This document shows positions 25,538-33,305 of a stretch of 64,000 bases of DNA, piece after piece; position 1 is the first letter of the stretch; every line of letters begins with the position of its first letter. Both the position numbers and the translations under genes were made by a program. Location of the stretch: assembly GCF_049347105.1 (NCBI RefSeq), contig NZ_CP186334.1, positions 682,001 to 746,000 of the forward strand. Reading direction: 5' to 3'. The DNA is from Gaoshiqia hydrogeniformans (lineage in GTDB: Bacteria; Bacteroidota; Bacteroidia; Bacteroidales; Prolixibacteraceae). The notes below the pieces were generated by a model, which had not been told where the DNA came from, made no database searches, and saw only the letters and a list, made by a program, of their open reading frames with translations.

Positions 25538-26979
25538 TGGATATCATCGCTAAAATCATCTCATTCTGGGTAGAAACCTTTATCTTCTACTACGCGATTT
25601 CTATTTTTTGCGTCTATTTAATCTTGTCCGTTATTTCTGCCTTTGTCCTTCGCAAATATTACTTGGCTTCTAAAATTCCTAATCAAAACGAGGTACTTTC
25701 ATCTCCGTATGCCCCGTCAATCTCTATATTAGCGCCCGCCTACAACGAGGCGGTCAATATTGTTGAAAATGTGAGGGCCCTGCTGGCCTTGTACTACACC
25801 AACTTCGAAGTGGTTGTAATTAATGACGGCAGCCGCGACGATACTCTGGAAAATACGATACAGGCATTCGATCTGGAAAAGGTACCTTATGTGATTGACG
25901 AACGAATTACCTGTTCCGAAATCAGAGGCATTTACAAATCGAAGAAACGCGCCTTAAACAACCTGACTGTTATTGACAAGGTTAACGGCGGAAAGGCAGA
26001 TGCTTTGAATGCAGGACTTAATGTAGCCAAAGGGGAATACTTTATTGCCATTGATGCCGACTCCATCATCGACCCGTATGCCTTGCAACACATGGTAAAG
26101 CCCTTTTTGCAGGAAACTGACCGGCAGGTGATTGCCACCGGCGGGGTGATCCGTATCGCCAACTCGTGTGAAATCAAGGATGGCCACCTGGTGCAGATCA
26201 ATCTTCCGAAGAAACCGTTACCCCTTTTCCAGGTGCTGGAATATAACCGCGCCTTTTTAATGGGGAGACTTGCCTGGAGCAAACTAAACGGGTTGCTGAT
26301 CATTTCAGGAGCTCTCGGGCTCTTTGACAAGGAGATCGTAATTGCCTGCGGAGGCTACCACCGGTTTACCGTCGGAGAAGATATGGAACTGGTGGTTCGC
26401 ATGCGTAAATACATGACCGACCAAAAGAAAAAATATAAAGTTGAATATATCCCTGATCCGCTTTGCTGGACCGAAGCCCCCGGTAAATTCCGTCAATTTA
26501 TCCGGCAACGCAACCGCTGGACGCGGGGAACCATTGAAACACTGTTCTCTCACTGGAGTATCTTCTTCAATCCCAAGTATAAAACAATGGGACTCGTGTC
26601 TCACCCGTTCTGGGTTTTCTTTGAATGGCTGGCTCCGCTTGTCGAAATCTTTGGGATCGTTTATTTTATTACCATCGCCATTCTGGGGTATGCCAACTGG
26701 CCGTATTTCTTCATCACCCTGCTTTTTGTTTACTTTTTCTCGGTATTTTTTACCATGTCAGCTATTTTATTCGACCACATTGCATTTTACCGGTACAAAA
26801 GTAAATCCATGGTATTCCGACAGTTGATTGCTGCATTCTTCGAACCCTTCTTCTTTCATCCCGTCGTCCTTTACTCCGCCATCATGGGTAATTTCGACTA
26901 CTTTCTGCTGAGAAAGCGTACCTGGGGACATATGTCCAGGGTAGGGTTACGCAACATGCAGGAAAAACGTAAAAAGTAG
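25537..26979 (+). CDS. Processive family 2 glycosyltransferase (polysaccharide synthase)
   Basis: A 480-residue membrane enzyme. An N-terminal membrane helix (residues about 12-36) precedes the GT-A domain: NDGSRDDT, the Asp-x-Asp motif in IDADSIIDP, the acceptor-binding GEDMELVVRM, and QRNRWTRG, the Q-x-x-R-W motif of processive synthases. Three or more membrane helices follow (residues about 350-460). The family includes poly-GlcNAc, hyaluronan and cellulose synthases; the sugar cannot be read from sequence. No PilZ domain is visible, so c-di-GMP control is not indicated. The TAATG overlap shows translational coupling to the HEAT gene. Confidence 0.92.
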   Translation: MDIIAKIISFWVETFIFYYAISIFCVYLILSVISAFVLRKYYLASKIPNQNEVLSSPYAPSISILAPAYNEAVNIVENVRALLALYYTNFEVVVINDGSRDDTLENTIQAFDLEKVPYVIDERITCSEIRGIYKSKKRALNNLTVIDKVNGGKADALNAGLNVAKGEYFIAIDADSIIDPYALQHMVKPFLQETDRQVIATGGVIRIANSCEIKDGHLVQINLPKKPLPLFQVLEYNRAFLMGRLAWSKLNGLLIISGALGLFDKEIVIACGGYHRFTVGEDMELVVRMRKYMTDQKKKYKVEYIPDPLCWTEAPGKFRQFIRQRNRWTRGTIETLFSHWSIFFNPKYKTMGLVSHPFWVFFEWLAPLVEIFGIVYFITIAILGYANWPYFFITLLFVYFFSVFFTMSAILFDHIAFYRYKSKSMVFRQLIAAFFEPFFFHPVVLYSAIMGNFDYFLLRKRTWGHMSRVGLRNMQEKRKK

Positions 26980-26984
26980 TGCAT

Positions 26985-27024
26985 CGGGTCAGGAATAAGT
27001 AAAATAAAACAAGCTCCTGACCCG
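26985..27024. terminator. Convergent stem-loop after the glycosyltransferase
   Basis: CGGGTCAGGA and TCCTGACCCG form a perfect 10-bp stem with a 20-base A-rich loop between two converging genes. It lacks a clear T-run on either strand. Confidence 0.5.
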
Positions 27025-27044
27025 TATCACAGATAATTAATCGT

Positions 27045-29681
27045 TTAAAGTTTAACCAATTTCCGGGTCTCCCGCGTATTGTTCCATTCAAAATTTAAGA
27101 AATAAACGCCCGACTGATGTCCCGTGAGGTCAATCTCTGACCCATCGGACAAGGTATCAACCTGAAGAAGCAGCATTCCTGTTGCATTGGTAATTCGGAT
27201 AGCCGACAAAGCCTGCCCGTCTGACGAACGGATCACATATTTCCCGTTCGACGGATTTGGGAAGATCGTGACCTGACTTTCGGCAACAGGATTGGGTTCG
27301 TTCCCGTTAATAACAATGGTTGCCGTAACTAAACGGCTGTAACGACGGCCATCGGTTACATAATACATAAACTGATCGGACCCGCTGGCGGTAGGATAAG
27401 GCTCATAGGCAAACGATCCGTCAGGATGAACAAAGAGATTTCCCTGAAGCGAGGCCAGCCCGCCGGGAAACACAACTTCAAGATCATCGCCGTCATAATC
27501 AAGATCATTGGCCAACAACCCGTTTTCGCGGCTTGTCTCCAGGTATTCGCCCACTCTTACTTCATATGTCTCACAATTGGCTATCGGGCTGTTGTTGAAT
27601 TTTCCAAGGTTGTCCTGAATAAAGTAAGCCGACTCTTTCAAGCGCTCATTCAACGGATTGGCCCGCACATCTGCTTCATCCCAATCTGACCAGCTAAACC
27701 GATCTGTCTGATAGACCTTGGTATCGTGGACTACCGTCAGGGCAATTCCGTTTGATACCGCTTCCCGGGTCAGCACATGGATTGTTTCACCAACCTTCTC
27801 CGAGGTGTAGTGGGTTACTTTTTTCCGCGAAGGATCACGGAAATTGATTAAGGTCCAGGGCAAACGAATAGATATACTGTCTGAATTCCAGCTCACCGGA
27901 TACAAGAAACTGTACGGATCGTTTAGCTGCCCGATTTTTAATTGTCCGATATACTGAATGTCGTTTTTGGAATAGTTTGTCCGCCAGCGGACTTCATTCC
28001 AGGGACCGCCGTCGGTAACCGTTGACACAATCGTATCCCAGCGGTTTAACAGTTTGACGCCGTACGTATTATACGCTTTTGTGACATATAACTGTGCTGT
28101 TGAATCGGCCAGATTGATTTTCAGCGCAAACTCGGATCTTAAGGTCTCCCCGTTTGCCGTGATACTTTCACCATTCGGCAAAACAGATTCTCCCAATTCA
28201 GGAGCATAAGTATCCAAAGCAATCCAATAGTCTTTACCAATCTGTTTAACGGTTTTGGTCAACAGGTCGATGTTGAAGTAGGCAGGATCGGCTGAGGTTT
28301 TGATCCCGGTGATAACGGCTCCGGGATAATCTCCTACCGAAGTTTTTATTTGCGAAGCCGGGGCAAAGGTGACCATACCAAAGTTTTGTTCCGGGTTGGT
28401 CACATTGTGCCAGACATAACGCCGGTCGGCATCCGAAAGCGGATTGGTAATCCAGGCTTGTTTAAACCATTCATCAATCCACGAAAATTGCATTCCCCCG
28501 GCCAGTCCCGCTGCTTCAATATTCTCAAGCATCCGGATGGTAAAAATACCTTGCTGTTTCTCGGTAATTCCCCCGTGATGCATTTTACTGTGTGCCAGGT
28601 GGGCTATCCCCACACTGGTAGGTAAACCAAACTCGGCCACCACCAGGGGAATACCCTGATAATGTGATTTCAGGTCGAATAAATATCCCAGGTAGCTATT
28701 GGGTCCGTATTTATCAGAGTACGTCCGATACCCGGGTTGATCGGATATAAAATCAGGATAGTAAGGGTAAGCGTGGTAAGAAACAAAAAAACCGGCTTCC
28801 GCCTTTGAACCGTCAATTTTTGACAGGTCAACCGACTCCTGATCCTCCTGGCTGTCACTCACGTTTGCTTCTGTCGGGTGCGTCAAGGGATCAAGAGTCG
28901 GCCAGCTCGAAAAGCAAACAGGCCGTTGCGTCGTATAGCGATTGTATTCGTAGCTAATCGTTTTGTCCATCCTGGCACAGATCCAGGCTTCGGCCGGCGA
29001 ACAGTTGTTGATGGAAAGATAATTCCCCGCGAAGCCGTTCACCCCGCCATGATTTGCATTGGTGGCAGCAATTTCACCGGGAAATACTTCGCGTCCGATA
29101 ATATAGCCAATCACCCATTGAGACACATCAGCCGCATACGTTCCGTAAGCTTTCCCAAACCGAGCCGGGATAGTCCGGTTCCCATGTACACAGTCAATCA
29201 CCTCTTCAATCTCGGTTTCAAAAGCCCCTTCCTGCCCGTAAAGGTCAATTTCGCCGTCTTGTTCTTCCAGCCAGATGCCCTGGAACAGCAACAGCGGACT
29301 CTGCGGGTGAGCCAGGTTATATTTGGCCAGTTCCTCGTAAAAACGCGGGTAATGCAAGGTATAAACACGGATATTGTTATACCCAATCGCTTTTATTTGT
29401 GCAAACCACCGGGCATACTGGGAGGCGGTAGCCGCCAGTTCGCCCGGGAAAGTACCGGGAACAGCCACGCCCAAATTCATCCCTTTCAAAAACAACTCGG
29501 TATAGCCTTTCCCATCCCAAACCGAAAAATAATCGCCCTTCGCCTTAAATGGAACCAACGTATTGGTAGTACAAGTACTGAGTTCAATTAAATCGGCATC
29601 TTCATTTCCGGGTGAAGCTGCCCTGCCATAAAAATTTGCTGTTAAAAAAATTATCAGAAAGAGAAGTAAAGATTTCTTCAT
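27045..29681 (-). CDS. T9SS-secreted hydrolase-like protein with TIM barrel, cadherin-like domain and sorting domain
   Basis: An 878-residue protein. In order: signal peptide; a clan GH-A-like TIM barrel, residues about 60-430 (FLKGMNLGVAVPG, GYNNIRVYTLHYPRFYEEL); a likely acid Glu in GYIIGREVFPGE near residue 195 and a likely nucleophile Glu in LVVAEFGLPTS near residue 349; a beta-rich middle; a cadherin/VCBS-like domain near 715-800 (LLANDLDYDGDDLEV); and a type A sorting domain, about 805-878 (VTIFPNPSNGKYVIRSS, SGVYFLNFEW). The product crosses the outer membrane by the type IX system. Facing the synthase cluster, it may trim or anchor that polymer. Exact family unclear. Confidence 0.8.
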   Translation of the reverse strand: MKKSLLLFLIIFLTANFYGRAASPGNEDADLIELSTCTTNTLVPFKAKGDYFSVWDGKGYTELFLKGMNLGVAVPGTFPGELAATASQYARWFAQIKAIGYNNIRVYTLHYPRFYEELAKYNLAHPQSPLLLFQGIWLEEQDGEIDLYGQEGAFETEIEEVIDCVHGNRTIPARFGKAYGTYAADVSQWVIGYIIGREVFPGEIAATNANHGGVNGFAGNYLSINNCSPAEAWICARMDKTISYEYNRYTTQRPVCFSSWPTLDPLTHPTEANVSDSQEDQESVDLSKIDGSKAEAGFFVSYHAYPYYPDFISDQPGYRTYSDKYGPNSYLGYLFDLKSHYQGIPLVVAEFGLPTSVGIAHLAHSKMHHGGITEKQQGIFTIRMLENIEAAGLAGGMQFSWIDEWFKQAWITNPLSDADRRYVWHNVTNPEQNFGMVTFAPASQIKTSVGDYPGAVITGIKTSADPAYFNIDLLTKTVKQIGKDYWIALDTYAPELGESVLPNGESITANGETLRSEFALKINLADSTAQLYVTKAYNTYGVKLLNRWDTIVSTVTDGGPWNEVRWRTNYSKNDIQYIGQLKIGQLNDPYSFLYPVSWNSDSISIRLPWTLINFRDPSRKKVTHYTSEKVGETIHVLTREAVSNGIALTVVHDTKVYQTDRFSWSDWDEADVRANPLNERLKESAYFIQDNLGKFNNSPIANCETYEVRVGEYLETSRENGLLANDLDYDGDDLEVVFPGGLASLQGNLFVHPDGSFAYEPYPTASGSDQFMYYVTDGRRYSRLVTATIVINGNEPNPVAESQVTIFPNPSNGKYVIRSSDGQALSAIRITNATGMLLLQVDTLSDGSEIDLTGHQSGVYFLNFEWNNTRETRKLVKL

Positions 29682-29881
29682 GTTATCGTTAATTTACCTG
29701 GTTTGTATTTAATTTCAACGCCTCCTTAAATTAACAAAAACTCGCTATAATATGTTTGTCTTAAAATCGATGGTGGCGAAAATTAATCGAAACTTCATTT
29801 TCAGCTTTATTAAATAAGTTTAAAACCGGAATTTTAATGACGGGAACAACAACTTGACAAGCAGGGTTAATCTTAAAATTG

Positions 29882-29889
29882 TAACTTTG
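29882..29889 (+). promoter_or_regulatory. Candidate -7 box for the sigma54 regulator gene
   Basis: TAACTTTG matches TAnnTTTG 27 bp before ATG 29916. No TTG is seen at the right distance upstream. Confidence 0.35.
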
Positions 29890-29915
29890 CTGAGTTAAAA
29901 AGGAAAAACTGAAAT

Positions 29916-31151
29916 ATGGATGTTCAGGAGATTAAGCAACGGTTTGGAATAATCGGGAATGCGCCGGCCCTAAACCGGGCCATTGAAGTTGCGGTTCAGG
30001 TCGCCCCAACTGATTTATCGGTACTGATTACAGGAGAAAGCGGCACCGGGAAAGAAGTATTTCCGCAGATTATTCATCATTTTTCAGCCAGGAAACACGG
30101 AAAATACATTGCCGTAAACTGCGGCGCCATCCCGGAGGGGACGATCGACTCCGAACTTTTCGGTCACGAAAAGGGCGCGTTTACCGGCGCTTTGGCCGAC
30201 CGGAAAGGTTATTTTGAAGAAGCAGACGGCGGAACGATCTTTTTGGATGAAATCGGCGAATTACCCCTTTCGACCCAGGTACGCCTGTTGCGCGTTTTGG
30301 AAGCCGGAGAGTTTATCAAAGTCGGTTCGTCCAAAGTATTGAAAACAAATGTGCGCGTAGTTGCAGCAACCAACGTGGAAATTCCCAATGCGATTGAAGC
30401 CGGAAAATTCAGAGAAGACCTGTATTACCGCTTAAACACGGTACCAATCCGGGTATTGCCCCTGCGGGACCGGCCCGACGACATCTGGCTGCTCTTCCGA
30501 AAGTTTGCCCAGGATTTTGCCGAGCGTTACCGGATGCCGCCCATCCGGCTCGACGATGAGGCACGCGACGCCCTTGAACACTTTAACTGGCCCGGAAATG
30601 TCCGCCAGCTAAAAAATATCACCGAACAGATTTCGGTCATCGAACAGGAGCGGCAAATCACCGGATCAGCCATCCGGCATTATTTGCCATCCGGAGGTCG
30701 GCCGCAACTTCCGGCGCTTTATAAAGGTATTGATGAAAAAACCTTTGCTACGGAACGGGAAATCCTGTACCAGGTGCTTTTCGACATGAAAAAAGACATG
30801 AACGATCTGAAAAAACTGGTTCTCGACTTGATGCACGAAGGAAACAACCCACCCGGATTTAACACCGAAAATGCACAAATTATCCGGAACCTTTACCAAA
30901 AAGACCCTGCTCATTTTACTCCGGCTGAAAAACCACAAGTTAGCCCGACGCCTTATGAACCGGACGAACCGGACGATATTCAGGATACGGAAGAGTTTGT
31001 CGAAGAGTCGCTTTCACTCGAAGACAAAGAAATAGAATTGATTCGGAAAGCATTGGAACGACATAAGGGAAAACGTAAATATGCTGCACAGGAACTGGGC
31101 ATCTCGGAACGTACCCTATACCGGAAAATTAAAGAATATGATATCGACTAA
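29916..31151 (+). CDS. Sigma54-dependent Fis-type transcriptional activator without receiver domain
   Basis: A 411-residue AAA+ activator. Walker A is GESGTGKE, the sigma54-contacting loop is GAFTGA, Walker B is GGTIFLDEIGE, and the arginine-finger region is FREDLYYRLNTVPIRV. The C-terminal Fis-type helix-turn-helix is KYAAQELGISERTLYRKI. There is no N-terminal sensory domain: the AAA+ core starts near residue 10, so regulation is by level, by partner or constitutive. A linker of about 120 residues before the HTH is acidic. The next gene starts inside its last codons. The set with lptE and secG is common in Bacteroidota. Confidence 0.95.
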   Translation: MDVQEIKQRFGIIGNAPALNRAIEVAVQVAPTDLSVLITGESGTGKEVFPQIIHHFSARKHGKYIAVNCGAIPEGTIDSELFGHEKGAFTGALADRKGYFEEADGGTIFLDEIGELPLSTQVRLLRVLEAGEFIKVGSSKVLKTNVRVVAATNVEIPNAIEAGKFREDLYYRLNTVPIRVLPLRDRPDDIWLLFRKFAQDFAERYRMPPIRLDDEARDALEHFNWPGNVRQLKNITEQISVIEQERQITGSAIRHYLPSGGRPQLPALYKGIDEKTFATEREILYQVLFDMKKDMNDLKKLVLDLMHEGNNPPGFNTENAQIIRNLYQKDPAHFTPAEKPQVSPTPYEPDEPDDIQDTEEFVEESLSLEDKEIELIRKALERHKGKRKYAAQELGISERTLYRKIKEYDID

Positions 31152-31668
31152 ATCTGCCAGCTTGTTTTTCATTTGGGCTTTCATTGCTCTGACCCTTGCA
31201 CCGGCTATGCAAAGTTGCCGCGTCTCCTACTCGTTTACCGGAGCCGCCATTGCGCCGGATGTAAAAACCTTCTCGGTTTATTATTTCCCGAACCGGGCTC
31301 GCCTGGTTAACCCCAATCTAAGCCAGCAACTAACCGAGGCATTACAGGATAAACTGACCCGGCAAACCTCGCTCGACATGCTTTCTGAAGGAGGCGATCT
31401 GGAGTTTGAAGGGCAAATTACCGGCTACGAAACCCGCCCGATGAATATTAAGGAGGGTGATTTGGCCGCTCAAAACCGACTGACGGTTACGATTAAGGTA
31501 AAATACACCAACAATAAAAACCACGACGACGACTGGGAGAAATCCTTCTCGGCCTACGAAGATTACGACAGCACCCAATCGTTAAACGAAGTGGAAGACG
31601 CTTTGATGGAAGAAATACTGGTAAAACTTACCGACGATATCTTTAACGCATCAATCGCAAACTGGTAA
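31138..31668 (+). CDS. lptE: LptE family LPS-assembly lipoprotein
   Basis: A 176-residue outer-membrane lipoprotein (lipobox around APAMQSC). LptE plugs the LptD barrel and helps insert lipopolysaccharide into the outer leaflet. Family features: YSFTGAAIAPDVKTFSVYYF, LSQQLTEALQDKLTRQT, and LEFEGQITGYE. ATG 31138 lies within the last codons of the upstream gene (14-base overlap); an earlier in-frame start would spoil the signal peptide. The stop overlaps the next ATG by one base. Confidence 0.88.
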   Translation: MISTKSASLFFIWAFIALTLAPAMQSCRVSYSFTGAAIAPDVKTFSVYYFPNRARLVNPNLSQQLTEALQDKLTRQTSLDMLSEGGDLEFEGQITGYETRPMNIKEGDLAAQNRLTVTIKVKYTNNKNHDDDWEKSFSAYEDYDSTQSLNEVEDALMEEILVKLTDDIFNASIANW

Positions 31669-32264
31669 TGCTTTTTGCAGAAATCCATACCTACCTGAAA
31701 CATCCGGACAAACTGGATGAAAAAAGCCTCGACCTGCTGAAGTCGATCGTTGAGGAATATCCGGCATTTCAGGCGGGATGGATCTTACTGTTGAAAAACC
31801 TGAAAAAACTGAATCACCCCTCTTTTGAATATTACCTGCAGAAAGGGGCCATCAGGGTGGCCGACAGAAAACGCTTATATCAGTTCCTGATGCACGACGA
31901 TTCAGGCTTTGTTACCAAACACGAGATGGATGAGTTGGAGAGCCTTTCAAAAGAATTCCGTTCATCCGCATCGTACCACCTGACTGTTCCTGAAGAAAAA
32001 GAGGAGTCGTTATCCGACCTGGTCCGTACGCTGAGGAAAAAGAAAGAGCAAACAACCATAGCCCGTCGTCAACCGGATGCAGACGAAGACCTGACTAAAA
32101 AACCGGATAGTGAATTTGTTACCGAAACCCTTGCAAAAATTTATGCCCGGCAGGGACTTTACAAACAGGCAATTCTGGTTTACGGAAAATTAAGTTTGAA
32201 ATATCCGGAAAAAAATGTTTACTTTGCCGGTCAAATTGAGGAAATCAAAAAATTAATGAACTAA
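31668..32264 (+). CDS. Conserved Bacteroidota protein with C-terminal TPR-like repeat
   Basis: A 198-residue soluble protein without a signal. The N-terminal half is helical (LDEKSLDLLKSIVEEYPAFQ, GWILLLKNLKKL). A charged linker (EEKEESLSDLVRTLRKKKE) is followed by TETLAKIYARQGLYKQAILV, which is TPR-like. It is coupled by TAATG overlap to lptE and lies 13 bp before secG, so it may work with envelope assembly. I do not recognise a specific function. Confidence 0.7.
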   Translation: MLFAEIHTYLKHPDKLDEKSLDLLKSIVEEYPAFQAGWILLLKNLKKLNHPSFEYYLQKGAIRVADRKRLYQFLMHDDSGFVTKHEMDELESLSKEFRSSASYHLTVPEEKEESLSDLVRTLRKKKEQTTIARRQPDADEDLTKKPDSEFVTETLAKIYARQGLYKQAILVYGKLSLKYPEKNVYFAGQIEEIKKLMN

Positions 32265-32277
32265 ATAGCAACAAATC

Positions 32278-32637
32278 ATGTATACGTTGATCACTGTTTT
32301 AATTTTTATCACCTGCATCCTTTTGATATTGATTGTTTTGGTACAAAACTCAAAAGGCGGCGGTTTAGCCAGTAATTTCCAGGCATCAAATCAAATTATG
32401 GGTGTTCGCAAAACCACCGATTTTCTGGAAAAAGCAACCTGGGTTCTGGCCGGAGCCTTACTGGTCCTTTCCATTGCCGGCAGTGCATTTATCCCGCGTT
32501 CAGCAAAAGAGGCCCAGCAATCAGCCATTAAAAGGCAGGTTGAAAGCGCCGTTGACCCGAATGCGGTTCCTAACTTTCCGACAACCGTTCCTGAAGCAGA
32601 CAGCAATTCCAATACGGAAGAAGTGCCTGCGGAATAA
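32278..32637 (+). CDS. secG: Preprotein translocase subunit SecG
   Basis: A 119-residue inner-membrane protein, a small helper of the SecYEG channel. Two membrane helices: residues about 3-22 (LITVLIFITCILLILIVLVQ) and about 55-75 (ATWVLAGALLVLSIAGSAF), with the hallmark QNSKGGGLASNF between them. The C-terminal tail is acidic and longer than in enterobacteria, as usual in this phylum. It ends the operon; a terminator follows. Confidence 0.96.
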   Translation: MYTLITVLIFITCILLILIVLVQNSKGGGLASNFQASNQIMGVRKTTDFLEKATWVLAGALLVLSIAGSAFIPRSAKEAQQSAIKRQVESAVDPNAVPNFPTTVPEADSNSNTEEVPAE

Positions 32638-32661
32638 AAATATACCGGAATCTGATCGGTT

Positions 32662-32700
32662 AAAGGGTTTACTTTTCAGAAGTAAGCCCTTTTTTATTTT
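32662..32700 (+). terminator. Rho-independent terminator after secG
   Basis: AAGGGTTTACTT pairs perfectly with AAGTAAGCCCTT (one G-T) over 12 bp around a 5-base loop, followed by TTTTTATTTT. Confidence 0.88.
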
Positions 32701-32860
32701 TCAGAGAATAACCGTTCTGGTTTCCCTTCGTCACTAAACCTTGGTTCTTTCGGGCTGACGAAACACACTGACTTCTCTCTGCCGGCCTGCCTGTCAGCCT
32801 GTCAGTGAAAATGACAACAAACAAAATCACTCAAAATAAATCACTTACACATCAGGAGAC
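32701..32860. other. Noncoding spacer with two stem-loops between secG and groES
   Basis: The 354-bp gap between genes holds the secG terminator, two inverted repeats (TTCGTCA 32727-32733 with TGACGAA 32756-32762, and CACTGAC 32766-32772 with GTCAGTG 32801-32807) and the groES promoter. No CIRCE element (TTAGCACTC with inverse) was found, so HrcA control is not indicated. Confidence 0.5.
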
Positions 32861-32891
32861 TTGATGTACGCCAAAGATTGATGTAAATTTG
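32861..32891 (+). promoter_or_regulatory. Promoter of groES-groEL
   Basis: TTG at 32861-32863 and TAAATTTG at 32884-32891 are exactly 20 nt apart, matching the housekeeping consensus of the phylum. The leader to ATG 32992 would be about 95 nt. Confidence 0.55.
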
Positions 32892-32991
32892 TCTTTCCCG
32901 GTCCGTTTTTTCAGCAGCTTTGCCTTTGGCACAAAATTCGATAGGACAGGGTGTGAATTTTAAAAATGTTTAACTAAAATAATTTGAAAAC

Positions 32992-33270
32992 ATGGCAGAA
33001 TTAAAAGGAAAAATCCTGGCAGGAAAAATCCTGGTTCAACCACAGGAAGCAGAATCTAAAACAGCGAGCGGAATTATTATTCCCGACTCAGCAAAAGAAA
33101 AACCACAAGCAGGAAACGTGGTTTTAGTTGGCGCTGCAAAAAAAGATGAGCCAATGGAAATCAATGTTGGCGACACTGTTTTCTATGGAAAGTATTCGGG
33201 CACCCAATTGACCCTTGACGGAACCGAGTACCTGTTGATGTCACAAACAGATGTATTATACATTGCATAA
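32992..33270 (+). CDS. groES: Co-chaperonin GroES
   Basis: A 92-residue protein that caps the GroEL ring as a heptamer. Family motifs: ILVQPQEAESKTASGIIIPD (mobile loop region), GNVVLVG, VGDTVFYGKYSGTQ and the C-terminal LLMSQTDVLYI. It lies 35 bp before groEL and is cotranscribed. Confidence 0.98.
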   Translation: MAELKGKILAGKILVQPQEAESKTASGIIIPDSAKEKPQAGNVVLVGAAKKDEPMEINVGDTVFYGKYSGTQLTLDGTEYLLMSQTDVLYIA

Positions 33271-33305
33271 TTAGTAAAAACAGAACTATTTAAAGAAACA
33301 GAAAG

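Noticed and set aside
29682..29915. Sigma54 promoter before the sigma54 regulator
   Set aside because: No TGGCAC-N5-TTGC match was found; a TAnnTTTG box is present instead.
32638..32991. Heat-shock CIRCE operator before groES
   Set aside because: TTAGCACTC with its inverse is not present; only a housekeeping-type promoter is seen.
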